42,886 nucleotides of DNA from Pseudomonadota bacterium (lineage in GTDB: Bacteria; Pseudomonadota; Alphaproteobacteria; Rhizobiales; Rhizobiaceae), in contig JAEWDP010000013.1 in the NCBI GenBank assembly GCA_023390055.1, positions 1 through 42,886 on the forward strand, written 5' to 3'. Positions within the stretch are counted from its first letter, which is position 1, and every line of letters begins with the position of its first letter. Of this stretch, positions 8,710-16,703 are shown in pieces. Under the pieces are notes generated by a model. It saw nothing but the letters and a program-made list of their open reading frames with translations. It was not told where the DNA came from and ran no database searches. The translations under genes and the position numbers were made by a program.

Positions 8710-9521
8710 CAGACTCTCCCCAGGGCAAAGCCCTTGGCGATATAGTTGCGAACAAAATAGATGACGAGAGCGCCCGGGATGATGGTCAGCACCCCCGCAG
8801 CTGCCAACAAGCCCCAATCCAGGCCGGATGCAGAGACCGTTCGGGTCATTGTCGCGGCGATCGGCTTGGCATCCGTGGTCGTCAACGTGCGTGCGATTAG
8901 GAGCTCCACCCAAGAGAACATGAAGCAGAAGAAGGCAGCAACACCGACACCGCTGGCGATCAATGGCATGAAGATCTTCACAAAGAATCGCGGAAAAGAG
9001 TAGCCGTCGATGTATGCTGTTTCATCGATCTCCTTTGGAACGCCTGACATGAAGCCCTCCAGAATCCAGACGGCTAGCGGTACGTTGAACAGGCAATGTG
9101 CGATTGCAACAGCTATGTGGGTGTCGATCAGTCCGAATGCGGAGTAAAGCTGGAAGAATGGGAGCGCAAAAACCGCAGGCGGAGCCATTCGGTTGGTTAG
9201 CAACCAGAAGAACAGATGCTTGTCTCCCAGAAATCGATAACGGGAGAAGGCGTATGCCGCAGGCAGCGCAACACTGATCGATATGAACGTGTTTAGGACA
9301 ACATAGATGATCGAATTGATGTAGCCATTATACCATGATGGGTCGGTGAAGATTGTCGTGTAATTATCAAGGGTCGGATTTTGCGGCCAAAGCGAAAAGT
9401 CCCCGAGGATCTCCGAATTGGTCTTGAAACTCATGTTGATCAGCCAATAGATCGGCAGGATCAGGAATAGTATGTAAAGTGTCGGGACAATCCAGGACCA
9501 GCGCGTGCTATTCGTTGACAT
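8709..9521 (-). CDS. glpQ: GlpQ, glycerol ABC transporter permease (MalG-type)
   Basis: The 270-aa permease has about six transmembrane segments and the EAA-type loop EIDETAYIDGYSFPRFFVKI that docks the ATPase. AGGGAGG lies about 5 nt upstream of the ATG. It follows glpP with a 10-bp gap and is coupled to the DUF2160 gene. It is the second half of the GlpP-GlpQ channel. It is not the glycerophosphodiesterase that bears the same name in E. coli. Confidence 0.88.
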   Translation of the reverse strand: MSTNSTRWSWIVPTLYILFLILPIYWLINMSFKTNSEILGDFSLWPQNPTLDNYTTIFTDPSWYNGYINSIIYVVLNTFISISVALPAAYAFSRYRFLGDKHLFFWLLTNRMAPPAVFALPFFQLYSAFGLIDTHIAVAIAHCLFNVPLAVWILEGFMSGVPKEIDETAYIDGYSFPRFFVKIFMPLIASGVGVAAFFCFMFSWVELLIARTLTTTDAKPIAATMTRTVSASGLDWGLLAAAGVLTIIPGALVIYFVRNYIAKGFALGRV

Positions 9522-9531
9522 TCAGTCCTCC

Positions 9532-10398
9532 CTAACTCTTGTCGTCGCTACTGGTCATGACGGTGTAGAAAACCCATGACAGCAGAAGGATGATGAGGAA
9601 GTAGATGATCGACATCGCGGCCGCCGGACCAAGATCAAACTGTCCGACCGCCATCTTCACAAGGTCGATCGACAAGAAGGTGGTTGAGTTGCCAGGGCCG
9701 CCTCCAGTCACCACAAACGGCTCCGTATAGATCATAAAGGAGTCCATGAAACGCAGCAGTACCGCAATAAGGAGTACGCGCTTCATCTTTGGCAACTGTA
9801 TATGTCGGAAGACTGACCAGCGTGAGGCGCCGTCGATCCTGGCCGCCTGATAGTAGGCATCAGGAATGGATGCAAGGCCCGCATAGCAAAGCAGGACGAC
9901 CAGGCTTGTCCAGTGCCATACATCCATGATGATGATGGTTATCCAAGCATCAACTGGATCCTGTGTGTAATTATAGTCAATTCCCAGTACCCTCAGATAA
10001 TGACCAAGGAAGCCTATGTCGACGCGGCCGAACACCTGCCAGATTGTCCCCACAACGTTCCATGGGATCAGCAAGGGAAGAGCCATCAGGACGAGACAGA
10101 CGGGGACCCCGATGCCCCTTTTTGGCATATTGAGAGCAATGAAGATTCCGAGCGGGATCTGGATCGCCAAGATGGTGAACGAGAAGATCAGGTTCCGGAA
10201 AAGCGCATCCCAGAACCGGTCAGAGTGAAGGATGTCCGTGAACCAGCTCGTACCGGCCCAGAAAAACTGGTTGTTTCCAAACGTGTCCTGAACCGAATAG
10301 TTAACAACCGTCATCAACGGAATGACTGCGGAAAAGGCTACAAGGAGCAAGACGGGCAATACCAGGAACCAGGCTTTGTTGTTCCACGTCTTTTCCAT
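9532..10398 (-). CDS. glpP: GlpP, glycerol ABC transporter permease (MalF-type)
   Basis: The 288-aa permease has about six transmembrane segments and an EAA loop, YYQAARIDGASRWSVFRHIQ, followed by LPKMK. GAGGAG lies 6-7 nt before the ATG. The gap from glpT is 2 bp, so one transcript is near certain. It pairs with GlpQ in the inner membrane. The assignment to glycerol comes from the neighbouring glpD and glpR and from the large GlpV-type binding protein. Confidence 0.88.
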   Translation of the reverse strand: MEKTWNNKAWFLVLPVLLLVAFSAVIPLMTVVNYSVQDTFGNNQFFWAGTSWFTDILHSDRFWDALFRNLIFSFTILAIQIPLGIFIALNMPKRGIGVPVCLVLMALPLLIPWNVVGTIWQVFGRVDIGFLGHYLRVLGIDYNYTQDPVDAWITIIIMDVWHWTSLVVLLCYAGLASIPDAYYQAARIDGASRWSVFRHIQLPKMKRVLLIAVLLRFMDSFMIYTEPFVVTGGGPGNSTTFLSIDLVKMAVGQFDLGPAAAMSIIYFLIILLLSWVFYTVMTSSDDKS

Positions 10399-10400
10399 CG

Positions 10401-11471
10401 TCAGCTCCTCATCTCGGCCAGCCAGGAATCAGCATAGATATTGATCGACGACTGCTTGAAGCTGATATGCGGATCTGCCGGTATTTCTGTATCCTCTGCA
10501 ATGACGATTGCGATCGGATGATCTTCAAGAAATGCCCGGACAATCTTCTGGCGCCCAATATCCTCGACCTTCGCTACCTGGATGGGCATGCCCTTACGGC
10601 AGAGCTCCACAAATTCTGGTCGTATGCCGAGTTGTACGTTTGCGGTAGCACCGATGAGAGGTGCACCTTCAAGAGGAACCTCTTGAGTGCCGATGATTGC
10701 GGTTGCGCCCGAGATTCGTGTTGGAAAGAAGTTCATCCCTGGCGACCCAATGAAGTAGCCCACAAAGGAATGACGCGGGCGTTCGAAGAGTTCGACAGGT
10801 GTGCCGATCTGAACAATTTCTCCCTCATACATAACTACGACCCTGTCCGCGAATGTCAAAGCTTCGGTCTGGTCGTGTGTGACGTACACCATTGTAAATC
10901 CATACTGACGGTGCAGGCGCTTCAGTTGTGAACGGAGAACCCACTTCATATGCGGGTCGATGACGGTTAACGGCTCATCGAAAAGGATGGCGTTGACATC
11001 ATTGCGAACGAGGCCGCGCCCAAGCGAAATCTTCTGCTTCTGGTCCGCAGTCAGGCCCCGGGCCTTTCGGTCGGCCAGATCACTCAGATCGATCATCTCC
11101 AGTGTCTCGCTAACACGGCGGCTGACTTCGGTTTCCGGTACCTTGCGATTGCGAAGCGGGAAAGCAAGGTTGTCGTAGACAGTCATCGTGTCGTAGATCA
11201 CCGGAAACTGGAATACCTGAGCAATGTTCCTCGCTTCGGTGGGCAAGTTGGTGATGTCGACGCCATCAAAAAAGATCCGGCCCTGCGTTGGCACCAGCAG
11301 GCCTGAAATGAGGTTGAGGAGGGTCGTCTTTCCACATCCCGAAGGGCCAAGGAGTGCATAGGCACTTCCGTCCTGCCATTCGTGGTGCACCTCCCTCAAC
11401 GCATAATCCTTGTCTGATGATGGATTTGGACTGTAGGCGTGGCGGATGTGATCAAGGGTAATGCGTGCCAT
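10401..11471 (-). CDS. glpT: GlpT, glycerol ABC transporter ATP-binding subunit with a degenerate signature motif
   Basis: The 356-aa MalK-type ATPase with a C-terminal regulatory (TOBE/OB) part has Walker A GPSGCGKTT (42-50), Q-loop Q88, Walker B AILFDEP (161-167) and switch His H199 in VTHDQTEAL, all intact. The ABC signature, normally LSGGQ(Q/R)QR, reads LTADQKQKISLGR (140-152) and is clearly degenerate. The D-loop is TVID. Its partner GlpS has the opposite pattern. It is not the MFS glycerol-3-phosphate antiporter GlpT of E. coli. The gap to glpS is 2 bp. Confidence 0.88.
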   Translation of the reverse strand: MARITLDHIRHAYSPNPSSDKDYALREVHHEWQDGSAYALLGPSGCGKTTLLNLISGLLVPTQGRIFFDGVDITNLPTEARNIAQVFQFPVIYDTMTVYDNLAFPLRNRKVPETEVSRRVSETLEMIDLSDLADRKARGLTADQKQKISLGRGLVRNDVNAILFDEPLTVIDPHMKWVLRSQLKRLHRQYGFTMVYVTHDQTEALTFADRVVVMYEGEIVQIGTPVELFERPRHSFVGYFIGSPGMNFFPTRISGATAIIGTQEVPLEGAPLIGATANVQLGIRPEFVELCRKGMPIQVAKVEDIGRQKIVRAFLEDHPIAIVIAEDTEIPADPHISFKQSSINIYADSWLAEMRS

Positions 11472-11473
11472 GT

Positions 11474-12559
11474 CTATGCCCCCGCCAGCGTGTTGTTGAG
11501 GGCCTGCCCGTGTTCACCGAATGCCATCACATGGCGTGTATCAAGAAAGACGGAAAGTTCCCTGTCGGGCTCCACCTCATGGACACCATGTTCGAGTATA
11601 ACCCAGCGGGTTCCATGAAACTCGGCGTGGATAAAGCTCTCGGAACCGCCGATCTCAGAAATCAGCGTCCGCACGGATAGAGGCGCTGGCGTCGCATCCA
11701 GTGTCGGAGATCCCAGTGAGAGATGATGTGGCTGGAAGGCGATGGTAACGGGTCCGTCGGGGATTGACTGGAGATGCCGGGGAACGGGCATGACATTTTC
11801 CCCGTTTGCCTTGAAATCCGGGCCGACCTTCGTCACCGAGAGTACGTTCAATGGTGGATCGGCGAAGGTTTGCGCGGTTAACAGGTCGGCTGGATTGCGG
11901 TAGACGTTGATGGTCTCACCGAATTGTGTAACCCGCCCCTCGCTCAATGTCGCTGTATGGCCACCGAGTAATAGCGCTTCTGTCGGCTCGGTCGTTGCAT
12001 AGACGAAAATTGCTCCCGAGGCTGCAAAGATCCTCGGAAGCTCCTGGCGAAGTTCTTCGCGGAGCTTGTAGTCCAGGTTTGCCAGTGGTTCATCAAGGAG
12101 GACTAGGCTGGCATTCTTGACGAGGGCGCGAGCTAAGGCGGCGCGCTGCTGCTGCCCTCCCGAAAGGTTAAGAGGAGTGCGGTCGAGATATGGTGTGAGC
12201 TTCAACATGTCCGCAGCGCGGCGGACCTCACGATCAATCGTTTCCTTGTCCTTGCGGGCAATTCTCATGGGCGAAGCGATATTCTCGTAGACGGTCATCG
12301 CCGGATAATTGATGAATTGCTGATAGACCATCGCAATGTTACGATCCTGGACGCGTATACCCGTTACGTCCTTGCCGTCGAAATGGATGGAGCCGCTGGT
12401 TGGTGTATCAAGTCCCGCCATCAATCGCATAAGCGTCGTCTTGCCCGACAGTGTCGGTCCCAGCAGGACGTTCAACGTACCGCGTTCAAGCGTGAGGTTG
12501 GTCGGGTGGATGTGTTGCTTGTCCGCCACAACTTTCTCGGTATCGCGCAATTCCAGCAT
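11474..12559 (-). CDS. glpS: GlpS, glycerol ABC transporter ATP-binding subunit lacking the switch histidine
   Basis: The 361-aa MalK-type ATPase has Walker A GPTLSGKTT (34-42), Q80, a perfect LSGGQQQR signature (132-139) and Walker B LVLLDEP (152-158). The switch region, VTHDQTEAL in GlpT, reads YATTEPTEAL: the catalytic His is replaced by Thr190 and the following Asp by Glu191. It probably forms a heterodimer with GlpT in which only one of the two composite ATP sites is canonical. GAGGAGG lies upstream of the ATG. It follows glpD with a 41-bp gap. Confidence 0.88.
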   Translation of the reverse strand: MLELRDTEKVVADKQHIHPTNLTLERGTLNVLLGPTLSGKTTLMRLMAGLDTPTSGSIHFDGKDVTGIRVQDRNIAMVYQQFINYPAMTVYENIASPMRIARKDKETIDREVRRAADMLKLTPYLDRTPLNLSGGQQQRAALARALVKNASLVLLDEPLANLDYKLREELRQELPRIFAASGAIFVYATTEPTEALLLGGHTATLSEGRVTQFGETINVYRNPADLLTAQTFADPPLNVLSVTKVGPDFKANGENVMPVPRHLQSIPDGPVTIAFQPHHLSLGSPTLDATPAPLSVRTLISEIGGSESFIHAEFHGTRWVILEHGVHEVEPDRELSVFLDTRHVMAFGEHGQALNNTLAGA

Positions 12560-12600
12560 TCTGGTTCCCGGGCCTCCTCATCCGCGGGGACCACATGTTG

Positions 12601-14115
12601 CTAACCGACAGACCTTGCCGGCCCTGCAGCCATGTATTCCTCCAAAACATGTACCTCATTGTCCGACAGGCGCAGTCCCTGCTTGGTCCTGCGCCAGAGA
12701 ATGTCTTCTGCCTGCAATGCCCATTCATGGGCTACAAGCCAGTCAACTTCGCAACCATAGAGATCACCACCAAAGTGTTGTCCGAGGTCGCTTGGCTTCC
12801 TGGAATTTCCCAAAATTTCAAAGGCCTCTGTCCCATACGACCGAACAAGTCGCCGCGAATGTGCTTCAGCAAGAAATGGATATGTTGCCGAAAGCCGGGC
12901 GACCTGATCGTCATATCCGGTCGCAGGGAAACTGCCGCCGGGCAGATGGCTTCCAGCGGTCCATGCCTTGCCCTTTTTGCCTATCGTATCACCAATAATT
13001 TCCAGCGCATGTTCCGCCAGGCGGCGATAGGTCGTGAGCTTGCCACCAAAGATATTGAGCAGTGCCATCCCATTTGTCTCGTCGAGCTTGAGGACATAAT
13101 CGCGGGTTGCTTCCTGTGCTTTTGACGCGCCATCATCGTAGAGCGGGCGAACGGCGGAATAGGCCGAGACAATTTCTGGTGGGGTGATAGGCTCTAGAAA
13201 GTATTCGTTGGCGGCCGAGCACAGATAACTGATTTCATCCGGACTGATCTGGACCTCCTTCAGATCACCCTGGAAATCCCTGTCCGTTGTTCCAATCAGC
13301 GTATAGTCCCCCTCATAAGGGATCGCAAAGATGATACGATTGTCCGGATTTTGGAAGAAGTATGCACGTTGGCCCGCAAACTTCTTGTTCACAATGATGT
13401 GGCTACCCTGAACGAGCCTGACATTCTGCTTGCTGTCCTGCCCGATGACTGTCGACAACACGCGATCTACCCAAGGGCCTGCCGCATTGATCAGCATCCG
13501 TGTTGTGAGCGATTGCCTTTCGCCGGTCAGTTGGTCTTCGATCCTGATGTCCCAGGTGCCATCCTTGTGTGAAGCAGAAACGACCTTCGTTCGAGCCAGT
13601 ATCAGAGCGCTGTGAGCGGCCGCGTCTCGCGCATTGAGGATGACCAGTCTTGCATCATCCACCCACCCGTCGGAATATTCGAAAGCCTTGGTGAAGAGCG
13701 GCTTCAAGGGTTGTCCGGCCGGGTCGCGCCGCATGTCCACGCTCTTTGTCGGGGGCAGAAGCTTTCGTCCCCCGAGGTGATCGTAGATAAACAGGCCAAG
13801 GCGGATCAGCCAGGCCGGACGTACACCGCCTTTGTGAAAGGGAAGCAAGAAACGCATGGGCCAGATGATGTGGGGAGCCATCTTCCACAGTACCTCGCGC
13901 TCCATCAGTGCTTCCCTGACGAGCCTGAACTCATAATGTTCAAGGTAGCGAAGTCCACCGTGGATCAGTTTGGTGGAGCCGGAGGAGGTGCCAGAGGCGA
14001 AGTCGTTCATTTCGGCGAGTGCGACCTTATAGCCGCGACCAGCCGCATCACGCGCAATGCCGCATCCGTTAATTCCACCGCCAATTATGAAGATGTCAAA
14101 TTCCGGCTCGATCAT
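12601..14115 (-). CDS. glpD: GlpD, FAD-dependent glycerol-3-phosphate dehydrogenase
   Basis: The 504-aa aerobic glycerol-3-phosphate dehydrogenase oxidises sn-glycerol-3-phosphate to dihydroxyacetone phosphate and passes electrons to quinone at the inner membrane. The N-terminal FAD-binding motif IIGGGINGCGIARDAAGRG (about residues 10-28) and the family block GTSSGSTKLIHGGLRYLE are present. I chose the ATG at 14113-14115, with TGGGG upstream, over an ATG six codons earlier that has no ribosome-binding site. It opens the glpD-S-T-P-Q-U-V operon behind a promoter region with candidate GlpR sites. No glycerol kinase (glpK) is in the window, so imported glycerol must be phosphorylated by an enzyme encoded elsewhere. 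Confidence 0.95.
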   Translation of the reverse strand: MIEPEFDIFIIGGGINGCGIARDAAGRGYKVALAEMNDFASGTSSGSTKLIHGGLRYLEHYEFRLVREALMEREVLWKMAPHIIWPMRFLLPFHKGGVRPAWLIRLGLFIYDHLGGRKLLPPTKSVDMRRDPAGQPLKPLFTKAFEYSDGWVDDARLVILNARDAAAHSALILARTKVVSASHKDGTWDIRIEDQLTGERQSLTTRMLINAAGPWVDRVLSTVIGQDSKQNVRLVQGSHIIVNKKFAGQRAYFFQNPDNRIIFAIPYEGDYTLIGTTDRDFQGDLKEVQISPDEISYLCSAANEYFLEPITPPEIVSAYSAVRPLYDDGASKAQEATRDYVLKLDETNGMALLNIFGGKLTTYRRLAEHALEIIGDTIGKKGKAWTAGSHLPGGSFPATGYDDQVARLSATYPFLAEAHSRRLVRSYGTEAFEILGNSRKPSDLGQHFGGDLYGCEVDWLVAHEWALQAEDILWRRTKQGLRLSDNEVHVLEEYMAAGPARSVG

Positions 14116-14137
14116 ATTGCCCCAGCGTTTCACATAT

Positions 14138-14162
14138 TATTCGTCAACAATAATATCGAAAC
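14138..14162. promoter_or_regulatory. Candidate GlpR operator in front of glpD
   Basis: TATTCGTC and ATCGAAAC flank a 9-nt spacer, giving the same 15-bp CG-to-CG spacing as the perfect repeat in front of glpR (14989-15013) and sharing the TTCGT/CGAAA half-sites. It lies 22-46 bp upstream of the glpD ATG in a 95-bp AT-rich spacer. A further CGAAA half-site is at 14200-14204. DeoR-type GlpR proteins repress glp operons, so regulation of glpD by the neighbour is likely; the match is imperfect. Confidence 0.45.
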
Positions 14163-14210
14163 TAATAGTAGTTCATATGAAATTTATTCGAATGTCAAAC
14201 GAAATGCCTT

Positions 14211-14981
14211 TCAGGCCTCCGGATTGGTTTCGATCAGGTTGACATTGTTGTCGCTGCAGATACGGCGCAGGGACGGTATCGGACAGCGATCCGTGATGAA
14301 TGTGTGAACTTGAACGATCTGAGCGATACGCACCGGAGCCGTCCTTTCGAACTTTGTTGAATCGGCAACGAGAATGACATGACGGGCATTGGCAATGATG
14401 GCTTGCGCGACCTTTACCTCCCGAAAGTCAAAATCGAGAAGGGCGCCATCAGCATCAATGGCAGAGGCGCCAATGACGGCAAAATCAACTTTGAATTGCC
14501 GGATGAAGTCGACCGCCGCTTCGCCGACGATCCCACCATCCGAGCCGCGGACAACGCCACCTGCAATGATCACTTCAATGGACGGACGAAGACGTAATTT
14601 ATTGGCAACATTTATATTATTGGTAATGACCATCATTTCCTGATGGTTTGTCAGTGCCTCGCCGACCGCCTCTGTAGTCGTGCCTATATTGATGAAGAGA
14701 GAAGCGTTGCTTGCAATGAGGCCGGCCGCAGCCAGTCCGATCGCCTGTTTCTCCCTAGAGGCAATCTGCCTGCGTGCCTCGTACTCCATGTTTTCCGTGC
14801 CGCTTGGAAACGTTGCTCCGCCATGGATTCGGTTTAGCAACTGTCGGTCACAGAGATCATTCAGATCCTTGCGAATGGTCTGCGGTGAAACGGCGTAGCG
14901 ACCCGATAAATCTTCAACGAGAACGCGCCCATCCAGTTTTGCGAGCTCGATGATTTCTGCCTGTCGGCTGGTAAGGTGCAT
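14211..14981 (-). CDS. glpR: GlpR, DeoR-family transcriptional regulator
   Basis: The 256-aa DeoR-family protein has an N-terminal winged helix (about residues 3-56, VSPQTIRKDLNDL as recognition part, followed by NRIHGGA) and a C-terminal sugar-phosphate-sensing domain with NIGTTTEAVGEAL. Such proteins bind a phosphorylated metabolite, here probably glycerol-3-phosphate. It is on the same strand as, and 95 bp upstream of, glpD. A perfect 8-bp inverted repeat covers its translation-start region, consistent with autorepression. Confidence 0.9.
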   Translation of the reverse strand: MHLTSRQAEIIELAKLDGRVLVEDLSGRYAVSPQTIRKDLNDLCDRQLLNRIHGGATFPSGTENMEYEARRQIASREKQAIGLAAAGLIASNASLFINIGTTTEAVGEALTNHQEMMVITNNINVANKLRLRPSIEVIIAGGVVRGSDGGIVGEAAVDFIRQFKVDFAVIGASAIDADGALLDFDFREVKVAQAIIANARHVILVADSTKFERTAPVRIAQIVQVHTFITDRCPIPSLRRICSDNNVNLIETNPEA

Positions 14982-14988
14982 GAGTGGT

Positions 14989-15013
14989 CTTTCGTTTTCT
15001 CACTTAACGAAAG
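14989..15013. promoter_or_regulatory. Perfect inverted repeat in front of glpR (candidate GlpR autoregulatory operator)
   Basis: CTTTCGTT (14989-14996) and AACGAAAG (15006-15013) form a perfect palindrome with a 9-nt spacer, 8-32 bp upstream of the glpR ATG and overlapping where its ribosome-binding site would be. The TTTCGTT/AACGAAA half-sites recur in weaker form in front of glpD. The palindrome is seen directly; the binding protein is inferred. Confidence 0.55.
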
Positions 15014-15429
15014 GAAGCATCATGGCGGACTTTCAAAATGAAAGCCAGCCTTGTTCGTCTCATCTGCATGGTCATCAAGTGCGTTAGGCTGTGATATTTG
15101 CGGAACGTGGTTGATCTGTGGAGGCTATCGTGACTAACCGATGACTACGACAAGCGACCATAGAAGTATCAACCTGCAGGAGGCAGGATTCTCCAATCGT
15201 CGAAGACAGTGCTGTTACGGAGGTCGCGACTCCATCAGGCTATCTCCGTTTCGGCCGGATGACATAGTCTATGGCAGTTCGTGTCGGGAAGGCCAGGAGC
15301 CGAAGTCAATGACTATGGACAGGAGAAGCCAGATGCGGGCATCGAAGCTGTGAAGTCTGCGAACAAAGTGGGAAATCGAAGGCTTTGATTGTCAGATCCA
15401 ACAATACGGGCCAGGCAAGGTGAGCTCGA
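15014..15429. other. Intergenic region between glpR and kdgF with no recognisable gene
   Basis: About 450 bp separate glpR from kdgF, and this part carries no convincing coding sequence on either strand. Short frames such as 15141-15353 (+) have low-complexity, Arg/Ser-rich translations and no ribosome-binding site. It must hold the glpR promoter and the 3' end of the kdgF transcript, but I see no clear terminator hairpin with a T-tract. It may be decayed coding sequence. Confidence 0.4.
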
Positions 15430-15768
15430 TCAACTGAGGAAATCGGTGCGATGCGGGGTGAAACTGTCCACCAGGCGCCCGGCCTCCAGAGCCTTCACTC
15501 CGTGGACAATGTTGGGCGGAACGATAAAGGAATCTCCCGCAACCAGCGTATCGGTCCGGTCTCCGACAGAAACTTCGAAGGTACCTTCGGCCACATAGCT
15601 TGCCTGAACATGCGGATGAGAGTGAAGAGCGCCAACGGCGCCCTTTTCAAATGCGAATTCGACCATCATCAATTCATCCGTGTATACCAGCACGCGGCGG
15701 CGATTGCCTTTGCCGAGATCGGACCAGCCGTCATCCGTCTGGTGAAAAAAGAGTTTGGTTTCGGACAT
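15430..15768 (-). CDS. kdgF: KdgF-like cupin (unsaturated uronate processing)
   Basis: This 112-aa single-domain cupin resembles KdgF, which speeds conversion of the 4,5-unsaturated uronates released from pectin and alginate into linear 5-keto forms. The metal-site block ALHSHPHVQASYVAEG, the second His in PPNIVHGV, and the C-terminal FTPHRTDFL with its conserved Arg all match. I chose the ATG at 15766-15768 because AGGA sits 9 nt upstream; an ATG three codons earlier abuts the same AGGA. It is the last gene of the uronate operon, 53 bp after kduI, which takes the KdgF product. Confidence 0.88.
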   Translation of the reverse strand: MSETKLFFHQTDDGWSDLGKGNRRRVLVYTDELMMVEFAFEKGAVGALHSHPHVQASYVAEGTFEVSVGDRTDTLVAGDSFIVPPNIVHGVKALEAGRLVDSFTPHRTDFLS

Positions 15769-15821
15769 TGGACCCATTCCTGGTTTGAAAGATGCCGCGA
15801 GTGACGCCGCAACGATGCCAC

Positions 15822-16670
15822 TTAGCGCAAGGTTTCCATCGATACGGGATCGACATCCGTGTAATCGACATTATCGCCTGCCATCGCCCAGATGAACGCA
15901 TAATTGGCGGTGCCACATCCGGAATGGATAGACCAGGGAGGAGAAATGACAGCTTCTTCATTTGACATGACTATGTGGCGTGTTTCATCGGGCTCACCCA
16001 TGAAATGGAAGACACGCGCGTCCTCAGGAAGATCGAAATAGAGGTAGGCCTCCATTCGACGATCATGGACGTGGCACGGCATTGTGTTCCACACCGACCC
16101 TGGTGCAAGTTGCGTCATGCCGACCACCAACTGGCATGTCTTGACGCCTTCCGGATGGATGAACTGGAAAATTGATCGTTCATTGGACGTGGCCTGACTA
16201 CCGAGGTCGACACGTTTGGCATCTCCGATACGGATCAGCTTGGTCGGATATGTCTGATGAGCGGGGGCACTCAACAGATAGAACTTTGCGGGAGTGGTTG
16301 GGTCACTAGAAGAAAATTCCACCTGACGTCCCATGCCGACATAAAGCATGTCACGATTATCGAGGGTATGACGTTCACCATTGACGTCAATATCTCCCTT
16401 TCCTCCGACATTAACGACAATCAGTTCTCGGCGTGTCAGAAATTCCGGAGTGCCTGTTGGCCTTATGGCCTCGAGCGGCAAGGAAGATCCTGTCGGCATG
16501 GCGCCTCCAACGATCATCCGGTCGTAATGCGTGTAAGTGAGGTTGATCTGCCCGGGCGCGAAGAGATTGTTGATATGAAAATTCTCTCGCAACTCCCCAC
16601 TGCCCATGCATGCACCTGTGGCCGGGTCATAGGCCTGACGGATAGAGTAGTGGATAGTGTTCGAAGTCAT
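15822..16670 (-). CDS. kduI: KduI, 5-dehydro-4-deoxy-D-glucuronate isomerase
   Basis: The 282-aa cupin-fold isomerase converts 5-keto-4-deoxyuronate to 2,5-diketo-3-deoxygluconate in pectin and hexuronate breakdown. Zinc ligands are visible as CHVHDRRMEAY (H200, H202, E207) and H249 in PPWSIHSG. Length matches the family (about 278 aa). GAGG lies 6 nt upstream of the ATG. It lies between the GntR regulator and kdgF. The next enzyme, KduD, is not in the window. Confidence 0.95.
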   Translation of the reverse strand: MTSNTIHYSIRQAYDPATGACMGSGELRENFHINNLFAPGQINLTYTHYDRMIVGGAMPTGSSLPLEAIRPTGTPEFLTRRELIVVNVGGKGDIDVNGERHTLDNRDMLYVGMGRQVEFSSSDPTTPAKFYLLSAPAHQTYPTKLIRIGDAKRVDLGSQATSNERSIFQFIHPEGVKTCQLVVGMTQLAPGSVWNTMPCHVHDRRMEAYLYFDLPEDARVFHFMGEPDETRHIVMSNEEAVISPPWSIHSGCGTANYAFIWAMAGDNVDYTDVDPVSMETLR

Positions 16671-16703
16671 GACATCCTCGCTGTTTATGGCTGTTCAGAT
16701 AGC

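Noticed and set aside
10401..11471. Glycerol-3-phosphate antiporter GlpT (MFS)
   Set aside because: Same name only; this product is an ABC ATPase with Walker motifs and no membrane helices.
12336..12998. Plus-strand open frame of 220 codons across glpS and glpD
   Set aside because: It lies antisense to two well-supported genes, has no ribosome-binding site, and its translation has no recognisable motif.
13612..14307. Plus-strand open frame of 231 codons antisense to glpD and glpR
   Set aside because: It spans two real genes and their promoter; codon pattern mirrors the coding strand. It is a shadow of glpD.
15141..15353. 70-codon plus-strand frame in the glpR-kdgF gap
   Set aside because: No ribosome-binding site and no recognisable family; composition looks random.
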